Shown here: positions 1-5,317 of the stretch, piece after piece
Position numbering within the stretch: the stretch's first letter is position 1
Layout of the letters: the number at the start of each line of letters is the position of its first letter
Assembly: GCA_018609185.1 (NCBI GenBank)
Contig: JAHCSD010000029.1
Span: 1-7,605 of the forward strand
DNA: 7,605 bases
DNA from: Patescibacteria group bacterium
GTDB taxonomy: Bacteria; Patescibacteriota; Minisyncoccia; JAHCSD01
Direction: 5' to 3'
Notes under the pieces: model-generated
The model's input: only the letters and a program-made list of their open reading frames with translations
Database searches by the model: none
What the model was told of the DNA's origin: nothing
Translations under genes and position numbers: made by a program

Positions 1-407
1 AGGAGTTCTTCGCGTGAGGGTAGCTTTGCAAGCGTGATGACTTCATCTTTTGAGATTTCTTTTCCCTCAAGAACTCCGCTCAGTATCTTAAGCTTTCCTG
101 ACTCTTTAGAAAACTTATACAAAAGCCCCGGTACTTTCATTTCGTCTTCGTATCCAAACGCAAGAGCAATTTGTCCTTCAAGAGAATCTACCTCAAGTGG
201 AAGTTTTATCTCATCGAAAACTCTTTTAAGAAGCGTCTTCTTTACCACTTGAAAATCAACACCTTCTTTCCGTAGATTCTTTCGAAACGCGTTCATATCT
301 TTAACCTTGAGCCCCCGATAATCAGTAAAAAGCAAAATCTTCGCCTTGGAAAGCTTTTCTTTTAAATCGGCGACTACCTCTTCTTTCTTTTGTCTTGTTA
401 TGGCCAT
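1..407 (-). CDS. rplJ: Ribosomal protein uL10, 3' end cut by the window edge
   Basis: uL10 anchors the L7/L12 stalk on the large ribosomal subunit, where translation GTPases are recruited. Reading left from the ATG at 405-407 gives 135 residues. The N-terminus begins MAITRQKKEEVVADL, followed by a helix and then LLFTDYRGLKV at about residues 25-35, which is the typical L10 opening. A VVKKTLLKR-type segment follows near 54-62 and a PGLLYKF-like segment near 93-99. L10 is usually about 165-175 residues, so roughly the last 30-40 are outside the window. No SD is visible before the ATG; the upstream bases are A/T-rich. The gene has its own promoter and an L10 leader RNA, so it is probably the first gene of an rplJ-rplL unit, though rplL is not visible. 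The family call is firm. Confidence 0.95.
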   Translation of the reverse strand, partial: MAITRQKKEEVVADLKEKLSKAKILLFTDYRGLKVKDMNAFRKNLRKEGVDFQVVKKTLLKRVFDEIKLPLEVDSLEGQIALAFGYEDEMKVPGLLYKFSKESGKLKILSGVLEGKEISKDEVITLAKLPSREEL

Positions 408-426
408 AAAAAATATCCGTGAGATC

Positions 427-494
427 CCACAGACAAAAAACAGAACATTTTCCTCGGTGAGAAATTAAGCCCTACGGGCACTCACTGTCTGTGG
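427..494 (-). ncRNA. L10 leader (autoregulatory binding site for L10-L12)
   Basis: Read on the minus strand this matches the known L10 leader pattern. AGACAGTGAG is followed by a short hairpin (GCCC/GGGC), then CTTAAT, then CTCACCGAGGA. GTGAG pairs with CTCAC to form the kinked stem bound by the L10-L12 complex in other bacteria. A 9-bp closing stem (CCACAGACA at 494-486 with TGTCTGTGG at 435-427) encloses the motif. A second hairpin lies upstream at 504-529 (CCGGCA/TGCTGG with an inner TTTC/GAAA). No run of T follows the closing stem before the ATG, so control of translation looks more likely than attenuation. The motif is seen in the sequence; the regulatory role comes from the known family. 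Confidence 0.9.
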
Positions 495-544
495 AAATTT
501 TATCCAGCATCTTTCAAGAAAGGTGCCGGACGATCAACTACTTA

Positions 545-573
545 ATATTAGATTAATTTAGAGTACCCGTCAA
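545..573 (-). promoter_or_regulatory. Promoter for rplJ
   Basis: On the minus strand, TTGACG (573-568) and TAATAT (550-545) are separated by exactly 17 bases, a near-consensus sigma70-type promoter. Transcription would start near 538, giving a leader of about 130 bases that contains the upstream hairpin and the L10 leader. The promoter lies between the palindromic element that follows ktrA and rplJ, so rplJ is probably transcribed independently of the potassium uptake genes. Confidence 0.8.
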
Positions 574-606
574 CCCCTTCTCTCCCCTTCTTCCCAAACG
601 GACAAA

Positions 607-756
607 GAGGCCTCCCGTAGAGGTTTTGAAAAGCGTCTCGGAGGCGCTGCGGGCATGGTGTCGAGCGAAGCTCGACGAGCAGCGCCGAGAGAAGAATGGT
701 GAAATCCTCGCTGGGGATTTCGACCATGTCTTTTCAAGGCCTCTACGGGAGGCCTC
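607..756. repeat. Structured palindromic element, copy I, directly 3' of ktrA
   Basis: The outer arms at 607-633 and 730-756 are 27 bases each and pair except for two positions that can be G-U in RNA. They contain CCCGTAGAGG and end in TTGAAAAG/CTTTTCAA. Inside are two further helices. The first is a hairpin at about 637-689 (CGCTGC/GCAGCG) with a 7-bp GTCGAGC/GCTCGAC tip at 660-676. The second is a stem at 696-707/715-727 (ATGGT and AAATCC with GGATTT and ACCAT). Together they make a three-way junction. The element starts one base past the ktrA TGA. On the minus strand it is followed by CTTTGTCC, a weak U-tract, so it may act as a terminator or 3' stabiliser. A diverged relative lies at 4444-4635. 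Confidence 0.8.
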
Positions 757-1464
757 TCAGGATCCGTTCAACTTTGCCATCTCTTCTTCCAGCTTCTCAA
801 TATTCTTCTCGTCTCCCGCAACAACAAGAATATCTTTCTTGCGTAACACATAATCTTCCCGAGCGAGTTCTGCAATCCCTTCTTCCTTTACCGTACCCTC
901 ATCATCAATGAGACGATGTTTTACGGCAATAACGTTAATCCCAAAACTCTCATTAAACTTCAGTTTTTTTAGTGTCTTTCCTACAAGACCCTTAGGAACA
1001 TCTATCAGGACCACGTCAAAATTTGCAGCCATTTCGATAAACTCCCGCACTCCCGAAGTAATAATGCTATGCCCAACGCGTTCTGCTACGTCTTCTTCGG
1101 GGAAAACCACGCGTGTTGCCCCTACGCGCTTTAACGCCTTTACGTGCTCGTGATGTATCGCCCGCGCTACTATTTCAGGAACCCCAATGCTTTTCAAAAT
1201 GGTGGTGACGAGGATGCTTGCTGCAATATCGCTTCCGAACGCAACCACCGCAACATCAACTCCATCAACGCCCACCTTTCTCAAAGCCTCCTCATCTGTT
1301 GCATTAAGCGCAACCGCAGTAACCCCTGCAATGTCTTTACATTTCTCAAGGTTTTGTTCGCTCAAATCAATGGCAATAACCGAACACTCTTTCTCGGCTA
1401 ACACCTCAAGAATTCGATTCCCAAACGTATTAAGACCTATGATGGCATACGTACGTTTATGCAT
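757..1464 (-). CDS. ktrA: KtrA/TrkA-family K+ uptake regulatory subunit (RCK domain)
   Basis: This is the cytoplasmic nucleotide-binding gating subunit of a Ktr/Trk potassium transporter. The 235 residues fit the KtrA family (about 220). RCK_N is a Rossmann fold at about residues 5-135: IIGLNTFGNRI at 8-18 is the nucleotide loop, with N12 where the middle glycine of GxGxxG usually sits. D33 ends the second strand, where the ribose is normally held. VARAIHHEHVKAL (99-111), a family-typical stretch, leads into RVVFPEEDVAERVG. RCK_C covers about 150-230. The gene lies 36 bases after ktrB, which fits a ktrB-ktrA pair. The ATG at 1464 is the only reasonable start. The TGA at 757-759 abuts palindromic element I, so the last residues could have been altered by its insertion. 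The trkA name is equally defensible. Confidence 0.93.
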   Translation of the reverse strand: MHKRTYAIIGLNTFGNRILEVLAEKECSVIAIDLSEQNLEKCKDIAGVTAVALNATDEEALRKVGVDGVDVAVVAFGSDIAASILVTTILKSIGVPEIVARAIHHEHVKALKRVGATRVVFPEEDVAERVGHSIITSGVREFIEMAANFDVVLIDVPKGLVGKTLKKLKFNESFGINVIAVKHRLIDDEGTVKEEGIAELAREDYVLRKKDILVVAGDEKNIEKLEEEMAKLNGS

Positions 1465-1479
1465 AAATGTTCTATATCT

Positions 1480-1496
1480 GGAGATTCAACCTCCTT
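1480..1496 (-). promoter_or_regulatory. Distant SD-like sequence in a small hairpin before ktrA
   Basis: AAGGAGG (1496-1490) is an excellent SD, but it lies 25 bases before the ktrA ATG, beyond normal spacing. Its GGAG can pair with the CTCC at 1483-1480, forming a small hairpin with a 7-base loop. The only start codon at normal spacing opens a five-codon frame (TTG to TAG). It may be a minor upstream frame or a coupling signal after ktrB, or simply a chance match. Confidence 0.4.
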
Positions 1497-1500
1497 AAGA

Positions 1501-2850
1501 TTATCCGATAATCACTCTCTCTTTTGGATACCTAACTAAACTAACAGATTCTCGCTTACTTAGCAAATAGAAGATCACCAGAGGACCTAGCCTTCCGAAA
1601 AACATTGAAATAACTAGAGTGATTTTCCCTGTGTCAGAAAACTGCGAAGGAAACCCCAGGCTTAGACCAGAATTCCCAAATGCTGAAACCAACTCAAAAA
1701 GAAGTATGTCGAAATCAAACGTTTCCGCGAGTAGCAACGTAAACTGCATTATCATTAATCCAAATAAAGAAACTAACACAATTGAAAAGGCTTTAAAAAT
1801 ATTCTCAGGCATAATGGACCTTCCCCAAATTACTACTTCTTTTTTCTCACGGAAAAAGGCATAGACAGCAACAAAAATGAGAAAAATGGTTGTGAGCTTA
1901 ACTCCTCCAGCCACAGATCCGGGGGCGCCCCCGATAAACATAAGTATGGTAAGCAGAAGCCTAGAAGCCGGTGTGAAGTCTCCAATATCAATGGTATTAA
2001 AACCGGCGATGCGGACGCTTACTGATTGAAAACTAGAAACGAGTAGAAGATCTTCTGTATCAAGATGGTTAAGGTTGTTTGCCTCAAGTAAAAATAAAAC
2101 AGCCGCCCCGCCGAATAAGAATAGAATTGTCATCAAAAGAATAATCTTGGAACTCATATCCACTTTTCTTAATGGCCTTACCCCGGTTACAAGAGCAATA
2201 AATCTTGTCCTGATCGAAAGATACACAATAAACCCAAGACTTCCCACCACAATAAGAGACATGGTCACTATATTTACAAACAAGTCGTCCTGGAATCGTA
2301 CAAAATTATCACTATAAAGAGTAAAACCCGCACCCACAAACACGCTTACTGAATGAAACAATGAATAAAATGTTGCCATAAAAAACGAGTGTTCCTGCTT
2401 GAACCGAATAAAAAAGAGTGCTGCGCCAATAAGCTCTGCTACGAAACTCACCAGCACAACGAATTTGATAATGTGAATCACCTCGCTTACCACATCTGCA
2501 TCAAGAACTTCTTTCATCATTTTTTGGGTCGGTAATTTGAGGTGTTTTTTGAAAAGAACAAACAAGAATGCAAACGACATCATGATACCCACTCCTCCGA
2601 GCTGAAAAAGAGCCAGGATAACCCAGTGCCCGAACAGAGTAAATTGCGAAGTATCTTTCACGATAAGCCCCGTGACCGTAACGGCTGACGCAGAAGTAAA
2701 GAATGCATCAATAAAAGAAAAAGCCCCCTTATTAATATGCGAGATATCGAAAGAAAGCAATACCGCCCCCAGAAAAGTAAGGGACATGTAAGACAAGAAA
2801 ATAACAAGAGGAGGATTTCTAATAATGCGGTGCAGTACTGTTACTATCAT
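1501..2850 (-). CDS. ktrB: KtrB/TrkH-family K+ channel-like transporter subunit
   Basis: This is the integral membrane K+-conducting subunit. Its 449 residues match KtrB rather than the longer TrkH (about 480). The four M1-P-M2 repeats are visible through their filter segments: TVTGL (58-62, G61), FVGAGF (171-176, G175), RIAGF (280-284, G283) and FGNSGL (391-396, G395). The third repeat carries the flexible gating loop GGAPGSVAGGVK (307-318). MFFGRLGPL (416-424) and the C-terminal YPKERVIIG are characteristic of KtrB. All four filter glycines are present, so it is probably functional. Its ATG overlaps the mltG stop by one base (TAATG), implying translational coupling, and its regulatory partner ktrA follows. 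trkH is an alternative name. Confidence 0.95.
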   Translation of the reverse strand: MIVTVLHRIIRNPPLVIFLSYMSLTFLGAVLLSFDISHINKGAFSFIDAFFTSASAVTVTGLIVKDTSQFTLFGHWVILALFQLGGVGIMMSFAFLFVLFKKHLKLPTQKMMKEVLDADVVSEVIHIIKFVVLVSFVAELIGAALFFIRFKQEHSFFMATFYSLFHSVSVFVGAGFTLYSDNFVRFQDDLFVNIVTMSLIVVGSLGFIVYLSIRTRFIALVTGVRPLRKVDMSSKIILLMTILFLFGGAAVLFLLEANNLNHLDTEDLLLVSSFQSVSVRIAGFNTIDIGDFTPASRLLLTILMFIGGAPGSVAGGVKLTTIFLIFVAVYAFFREKKEVVIWGRSIMPENIFKAFSIVLVSLFGLMIMQFTLLLAETFDFDILLFELVSAFGNSGLSLGFPSQFSDTGKITLVISMFFGRLGPLVIFYLLSKRESVSLVRYPKERVIIG

Positions 2851-3920
2851 TATTTGAGATATTTAAACTTAGCTTGATTATGTTCAGAAAGGGTTTTACT
2901 AAAGACGGTTTCTCCGTCGGGCTTTGAGAGGTAGTAGAGATAGTCGGTCTCCTGCGCGTATATTGCCGCGCGAATGCTTTCAAACCCGGGATTCGAGATA
3001 GGCCCAGGCGGGAGGCCTTTATACTTATACGTATTGTATGGAGAGTCTATTTCTAAATCTTGAAACGTAATCTTTGTTGATGGTTGATGATTGATGATTG
3101 ATGATTTTATATACGTGACGGTGGCGTCAATCTGAAGCGGCATTCCCAGCTCCAGTCTTTTCCAGATAATTCCTGAAACGATTTTTTTGTCTTGGGAACC
3201 GCGTACTTCCTTTTCTATTAACGAGGCAGCGGTGATTATCTCAAAAATGGTTTTACCCTGACGTTCTATTTCATTCCGTAAATCTCCCGTGAGTTTTGAA
3301 TCGAAATTCTCAAGCATCTTTTGTATGACATCTTTGGCATTTCCGTCTTTATCGAAGAAATACGTATCAGGGAATAAATATCCTTCCAGACTCGCTCCAG
3401 CTGGCGCGTCTCGGAAGAAGGCATAGTGCGCCTTATGGTCCCCCACGGTGCTATTTGCCATTTGCCATTCGCTATTTGCCTCTTTAAGTCTATCCTCAAT
3501 TTCTTTAAGACCAAATCCTTCGGGAAAGGTAAGGGCCACTTCGTTTGACTCCTTTCCCTGTATAATGGTGTCTGCAATCTCTTGAATACTCATGCATGAA
3601 GCAAGGATATAGTCCCCTGCCTGAAGATTTTTTGATGTTCCTACAATACTGACATAATACATGAAATAAAAATCATCGTGTATAAGACCCGCTTCTTCAA
3701 GATTTTGCGCGATCTGTTTTGCTCCTTCTCCTTCTTGTACCGTAAACTTCACATCTTCACATTCGCGCGCAAGAGGCGTATTCACTTGAGAATGTATATA
3801 AGACAGTGCAAAACCGAATACAAACATTGTTGCTAGTAGCAACACAACCAAAACCAACACCAGCACAATGAGCTTGTGTTCCAGAATTTCCCTAATAAGT
3901 GCGTCTTTAACAGAATTCAT
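2850..3920 (-). CDS. mltG: Endolytic murein transglycosylase MltG (YceG-like)
   Basis: MltG cuts nascent peptidoglycan strands at the outer face of the membrane and is thought to end glycan polymerisation. The 356 residues show a short cytoplasmic N-terminus, one membrane helix at about 17-42, a LysM-like subdomain at about 57-122, then the catalytic region. EGYLFPDTY is at 179-187. AASLIEKEV is at 231-239, where E236 aligns with the catalytic Glu of E. coli MltG. LQIDATVTY is at 262-270, and the signature DSPYNTYKYKGLPPGPISNPG runs over 292-312. The C-terminal FSKTLSEHN is also typical. Two loops, about 147-157 and 271-281, are encoded by period-7 tandem repeats. No SD precedes the ATG, which touches the -35 box of the divergent promoter. 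It is probably the first gene of mltG-ktrB-ktrA. Confidence 0.95.
   Translation of the reverse strand: MNSVKDALIREILEHKLIVLVLVLVVLLLATMFVFGFALSYIHSQVNTPLARECEDVKFTVQEGEGAKQIAQNLEEAGLIHDDFYFMYYVSIVGTSKNLQAGDYILASCMSIQEIADTIIQGKESNEVALTFPEGFGLKEIEDRLKEANSEWQMANSTVGDHKAHYAFFRDAPAGASLEGYLFPDTYFFDKDGNAKDVIQKMLENFDSKLTGDLRNEIERQGKTIFEIITAASLIEKEVRGSQDKKIVSGIIWKRLELGMPLQIDATVTYIKSSIINHQPSTKITFQDLEIDSPYNTYKYKGLPPGPISNPGFESIRAAIYAQETDYLYYLSKPDGETVFSKTLSEHNQAKFKYLK
3076..3106. repeat. Period-7 tandem repeat inside mltG (GATGATT units)
   Basis: On the plus strand, GATGGTT is followed by three exact GATGATT units (3079-3106). It encodes residues of about 271-281 of MltG, in the variable loop between LQIDATVTY and the DSPYNTY motif. 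The frame is kept, and the insertion falls in a loop whose length differs among family members. Confidence 0.85.
3450..3480. repeat. Period-7 tandem repeat inside mltG (GCCATTT-like units)
   Basis: Plus-strand units GCTATTT, GCCATTT, GCCATTC, GCTATTT and a final GCC run head to tail with period 7. They encode about residues 147-157 (ANSEWQMANS region), between the LysM-like part and the catalytic core. The frame is maintained. The unit sequence differs from the other tract in the gene, but the period is the same. Confidence 0.85.
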
Positions 3921-3949
3921 TTGACAAATTTATTAAAATATGCTATAAT
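3921..3949 (+). promoter_or_regulatory. Consensus sigma70-type promoter for the 62-residue gene
   Basis: TTGACA (3921-3926) and TATAAT (3944-3949), both exact consensus, are separated by 17 bases. Transcription would start near 3956, about 160 bases before the ATG of the small gene. The -35 begins at the base next to the mltG start codon on the other strand. Confidence 0.9.
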
Positions 3950-3974
3950 GGGGATAGTGAGGAACGTCTAGCAA
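3945..3974 (-). promoter_or_regulatory. Possible promoter for mltG-ktrB-ktrA
   Basis: On the minus strand, TTGCTA (3974-3969) and CATTAT (3950-3945) are 18 bases apart. They would start transcription about 20-30 bases before the mltG ATG and overlap the divergent -10 box. The match is modest, but the operon has no other space for a promoter nearby except the leader of the divergent gene. Confidence 0.3.
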
Positions 3975-4116
3975 CGCTTTGGTAACCGTAATTTTTACAC
4001 TCTGCCCTGAATTTTGGAGGCTGCCAGAGTAAACAGTAATTTGGTGTCTTCCACCTCTGAGACTGCTAAACAAGCTCACGGCAAACATCCAGTAGTATCG
4101 CAGTAAGGAGAAAAGG
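3957..4116 (+). promoter_or_regulatory. Long structured 5' leader of the 62-residue gene
   Basis: About 160 transcribed bases precede the start codon. A hairpin at 3999-4030 pairs ACTCTG with CAGAGT, and its interior can add CC/GG pairs. A smaller one, GGTG/CACC, lies near 4060. I do not recognise a known riboswitch or leader motif. The leader ends in a strong SD, AAGGAG at 4105-4110, six bases before the ATG. The length and structure would allow regulation, but that is inference. Confidence 0.5.
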
Positions 4117-4305
4117 ATGGAAAAGCAAACCGAGCGACCGTTTCTCGGTGGTCAGCAAGTGAAGTGCAAAGTGTGTCAGCGAGAGTACGTCTGTACCCCC
4201 GATGACGACTACTACGACTTCACTAATGCCGAAGACGGCACATGCGAGCTATGTCTTCTCAAGGAGGCGGGCATTGAGGGACCGGCGATTGTCATAAACC
4301 CTTAA
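4117..4305 (+). CDS. Small zinc-ribbon-like protein of unknown function
   Basis: I do not recognise this 62-residue protein. It has CKVC at 17-20, a further C26 and CELC at 43-46, so two CxxC knuckles 22 residues apart, the layout of a zinc ribbon. Between them is an acidic, aromatic loop (TPDDDYYDFTNAEDG, 27-41). No membrane segment or signal peptide is seen. The coding call is supported by AAGGAG six bases before the ATG, an exact consensus promoter, and an intrinsic terminator 48 bases past the TAA: a complete single-gene unit built for strong expression. It is the only plus-strand gene here and faces rpsH convergently. Zinc binding is inferred from cysteine spacing. Binding of nucleic acid or the ribosome is possible but unsupported. 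Confidence 0.85.
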   Translation: MEKQTERPFLGGQQVKCKVCQREYVCTPDDDYYDFTNAEDGTCELCLLKEAGIEGPAIVINP

Positions 4306-4353
4306 TGCTCTTGACCTTGGCATGGTCGCCTAACAACTAAATATCAGGGGCTT

Positions 4354-4387
4354 GCCACGTGGCCCTTATCACGTGGCACTTTTTTTT
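4354..4387 (+). terminator. Intrinsic terminator of the 62-residue gene
   Basis: GCCACGTG (4354-4361) and CACGTGGC (4370-4377) form a perfect 8-bp stem with an 8-base loop. AC and eight T residues (4380-4387) follow. The T run is on the plus strand only, so it terminates the small gene and not the rpsH side. Confidence 0.9.
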
Positions 4388-4409
4388 ACGTAAAACTTTA
4401 CGTAAAGTT
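4385..4409. promoter_or_regulatory. Tandem TTTACGTAAA palindromes
   Basis: TTTACGTAAA occurs at 4385-4394 and 4397-4406, 12 bases apart. The second is extended to a 16-base perfect palindrome (4394-4409). It overlaps the end of the terminator T run and lies between the two convergent genes. On the minus strand the second hairpin is followed by a short TTTT, so it might be a weak terminator for the rpsH side. A protein-binding dyad is the alternative. Confidence 0.35.
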
Positions 4410-4443
4410 CTTCTCTCCTCACTAAGAGCTTCTGATGTGGGCG

Positions 4444-4635
4444 TTGAAAAGCTTACGGAGCCCGAAGCGGGCATGGTTCGAGCGAAGTCGAGTCAGACTC
4501 GACGAAGCGAGAGAGCGAGGGCGAGTACAGAGCGGCGATTTCCTGAGAGGGGGCGTTCTGACTTGCCGAGCTCGGCTCGGCTGCGCAGAAACGCCTCGCC
4601 TCTGGACGCTGGGGAAATCGACTGCGTCTTTTCAA
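4444..4635. repeat. Structured palindromic element, copy II, 3' of rpsH
   Basis: The ends TTGAAAAG (4444-4451) and CTTTTCAA (4628-4635) match copy I at 626-737. Conserved blocks shared with copy I are GCGGGCATGGT, TCGAGCGAAG, GCTGGGGA, TCGAC and GTCTTTTCAAGGCCT, in the same order and orientation. Interior hairpins are GCCCG/CGGGC at 4460-4472, GTCGAGT/ACTCGAC at 4487-4503, CGATTTCC/GGAAATCG at 4536-4543/4613-4620, and nested GGCGTT/AACGCC with GCCGAG/CTCGGC. It lies 22 bases past the rpsH stop, as copy I follows ktrA. It has no convincing gene of its own. Function is unknown; 3' processing, termination or a nonautonomous mobile repeat are all possible. Confidence 0.75.
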
Positions 4636-4657
4636 GGCCTACTCCCATACGGTCGCT

Positions 4658-5047
4658 TTACCAGATCTCACAAAGAACCTCCCCTCCCACCTTCATCTTT
4701 CTCACCTCTTCTCCTGTCATGAGGCCGCGTGAGGTAGAAATAATAACTATTCCGCCTCTTCTGCTCCTGGTAACATCCTTTACGGGAGCATATATTCTTT
4801 GGGAAGGTTTGCTTATCGTTTTAAAATCAGTCATCGCGGGAACCTTGTCCTCGGGATACAAAAGCGTAATATGTATATATTTTTTCGTGGCCCTTCCCTT
4901 TTCTTCAACATCTGCAACATAAGATTTATTTTTAAGAATGGTAACAAAATTAAGCCTAAATCGGGAAAAAGGAATAACTACCCGTGTGTGACGAGCCTGA
5001 TATGCATTTTTTATTCTGGTTAAGGTGTCAGAAACGGGGTAATTCAT
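4658..5047 (-). CDS. rpsH: Ribosomal protein uS8
   Basis: uS8 binds the central domain of 16S rRNA during 30S assembly, and in E. coli it also represses the spc mRNA at the L5 start. The 129 residues match the family length. The start MNYPVSDTLTRIKNA and the conserved STSRGLMTGEE (104-114) and GGEVLCEIW C-terminus are diagnostic. I chose the ATG at 5045-5047. The frame stays open upstream to a GTG at 5092, but those residues come from the repeated spacer module, and family N-termini begin at the chosen ATG. No SD is visible; a hairpin ends five bases before the ATG. It is the last ribosomal gene of this run, and rplF does not follow. Confidence 0.96.
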   Translation of the reverse strand: MNYPVSDTLTRIKNAYQARHTRVVIPFSRFRLNFVTILKNKSYVADVEEKGRATKKYIHITLLYPEDKVPAMTDFKTISKPSQRIYAPVKDVTRSRRGGIVIISTSRGLMTGEEVRKMKVGGEVLCEIW

Positions 5048-5134
5048 GCCACTTTTGTCCGTGAGGTCACGAACGGTTACAAAATTGAGCACCCCGCCAA
5101 CATCTACGAAGTTGTGGCGGGGACAAAGCCCTTA
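5048..5134 (-). repeat. Spacer module copy C (S14/S8 junction)
   Basis: In mRNA sense it starts with TAAGGGCTTTGTCC, whose TAA is the rpsN stop. A CCCCGCC/GGCGGGG hairpin and then GTGCTCAATTTTGTAACC follow. A terminal hairpin (TTTTGT..CCGT with ACGG..ACAAAA) ends five bases before the rpsH ATG. The 51 bases at 5045-5095 are the same as 5315-5366 except for one inserted base. It is the shortest of three related modules. Confidence 0.8.
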
Positions 5135-5317
5135 CCACGACGACTTCTTCACCCCCGGCAACTCTCCCTGTCTCGCCATTTCTCGAAAGCATATACGACA
5201 TAAATCAAAATCTCGCATATACCCCCTCCTCCTTCCACACCGAAAACAACGACGGACAATGCGTGTGGTATATTTCGGCTTTTTCTTTGATTTTGCGATA
5301 AGGGCTTCTCTGGTCAT
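5132..5317 (-). CDS. rpsN: Ribosomal protein uS14, zinc-binding (type Z)
   Basis: uS14 is a 30S head protein. The 61 residues are exactly the length of the short zinc-type S14. C24, C27, C40 and C43 form the two CxxC zinc ligand pairs (CFRCG and CRICF), and the C-terminus [10 protein letters not shown] is the family end. I chose the ATG at 5315-5317 because [10 protein letters not shown] is the expected N-terminus. A GTG eight codons upstream would add residues from the repeat module. No SD is seen. It sits in the canonical rplE-rpsN-rpsH order, but is separated from both neighbours by repeat modules rather than the usual few bases. Confidence 0.97.
   Translation of the reverse strand: MTREALIAKSKKKPKYTTRIVRRCFRCGRRRGYMRDFDLCRICFREMARQGELPGVKKSSW

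Noticed and set aside
607..756. Element I as a simple intrinsic terminator for ktrA
   Set aside because: The stem is strong, but the following CTTTGTCC is a poor U tract, and the multi-helix fold goes beyond a standard terminator. Kept as an unclassified structured repeat.
626..911. Open frames starting in element I
   Set aside because: They run through palindromic arms and antisense to ktrA. The composition and lack of start signals argue against coding.
1144..2317. Plus-strand open frames opposite ktrA and ktrB
   Set aside because: They are antisense shadows of well-supported membrane and Rossmann-fold genes, with no RBS or domain.
3957..4116. Known riboswitch, 6S RNA or tmRNA in the leader of the 62-residue gene
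   Set aside because: None of the conserved motifs I know are present, and it runs directly into an SD and start codon.
4359..4922. Long plus-strand open frame across element II and rpsH (187 codons), and a 60-codon minus-strand frame at 4453-4635
   Set aside because: The first is a shadow of rpsH plus the repeat, and the second lies wholly in the GC-rich repeat with low-complexity sequence. Neither has an RBS or a recognisable domain.
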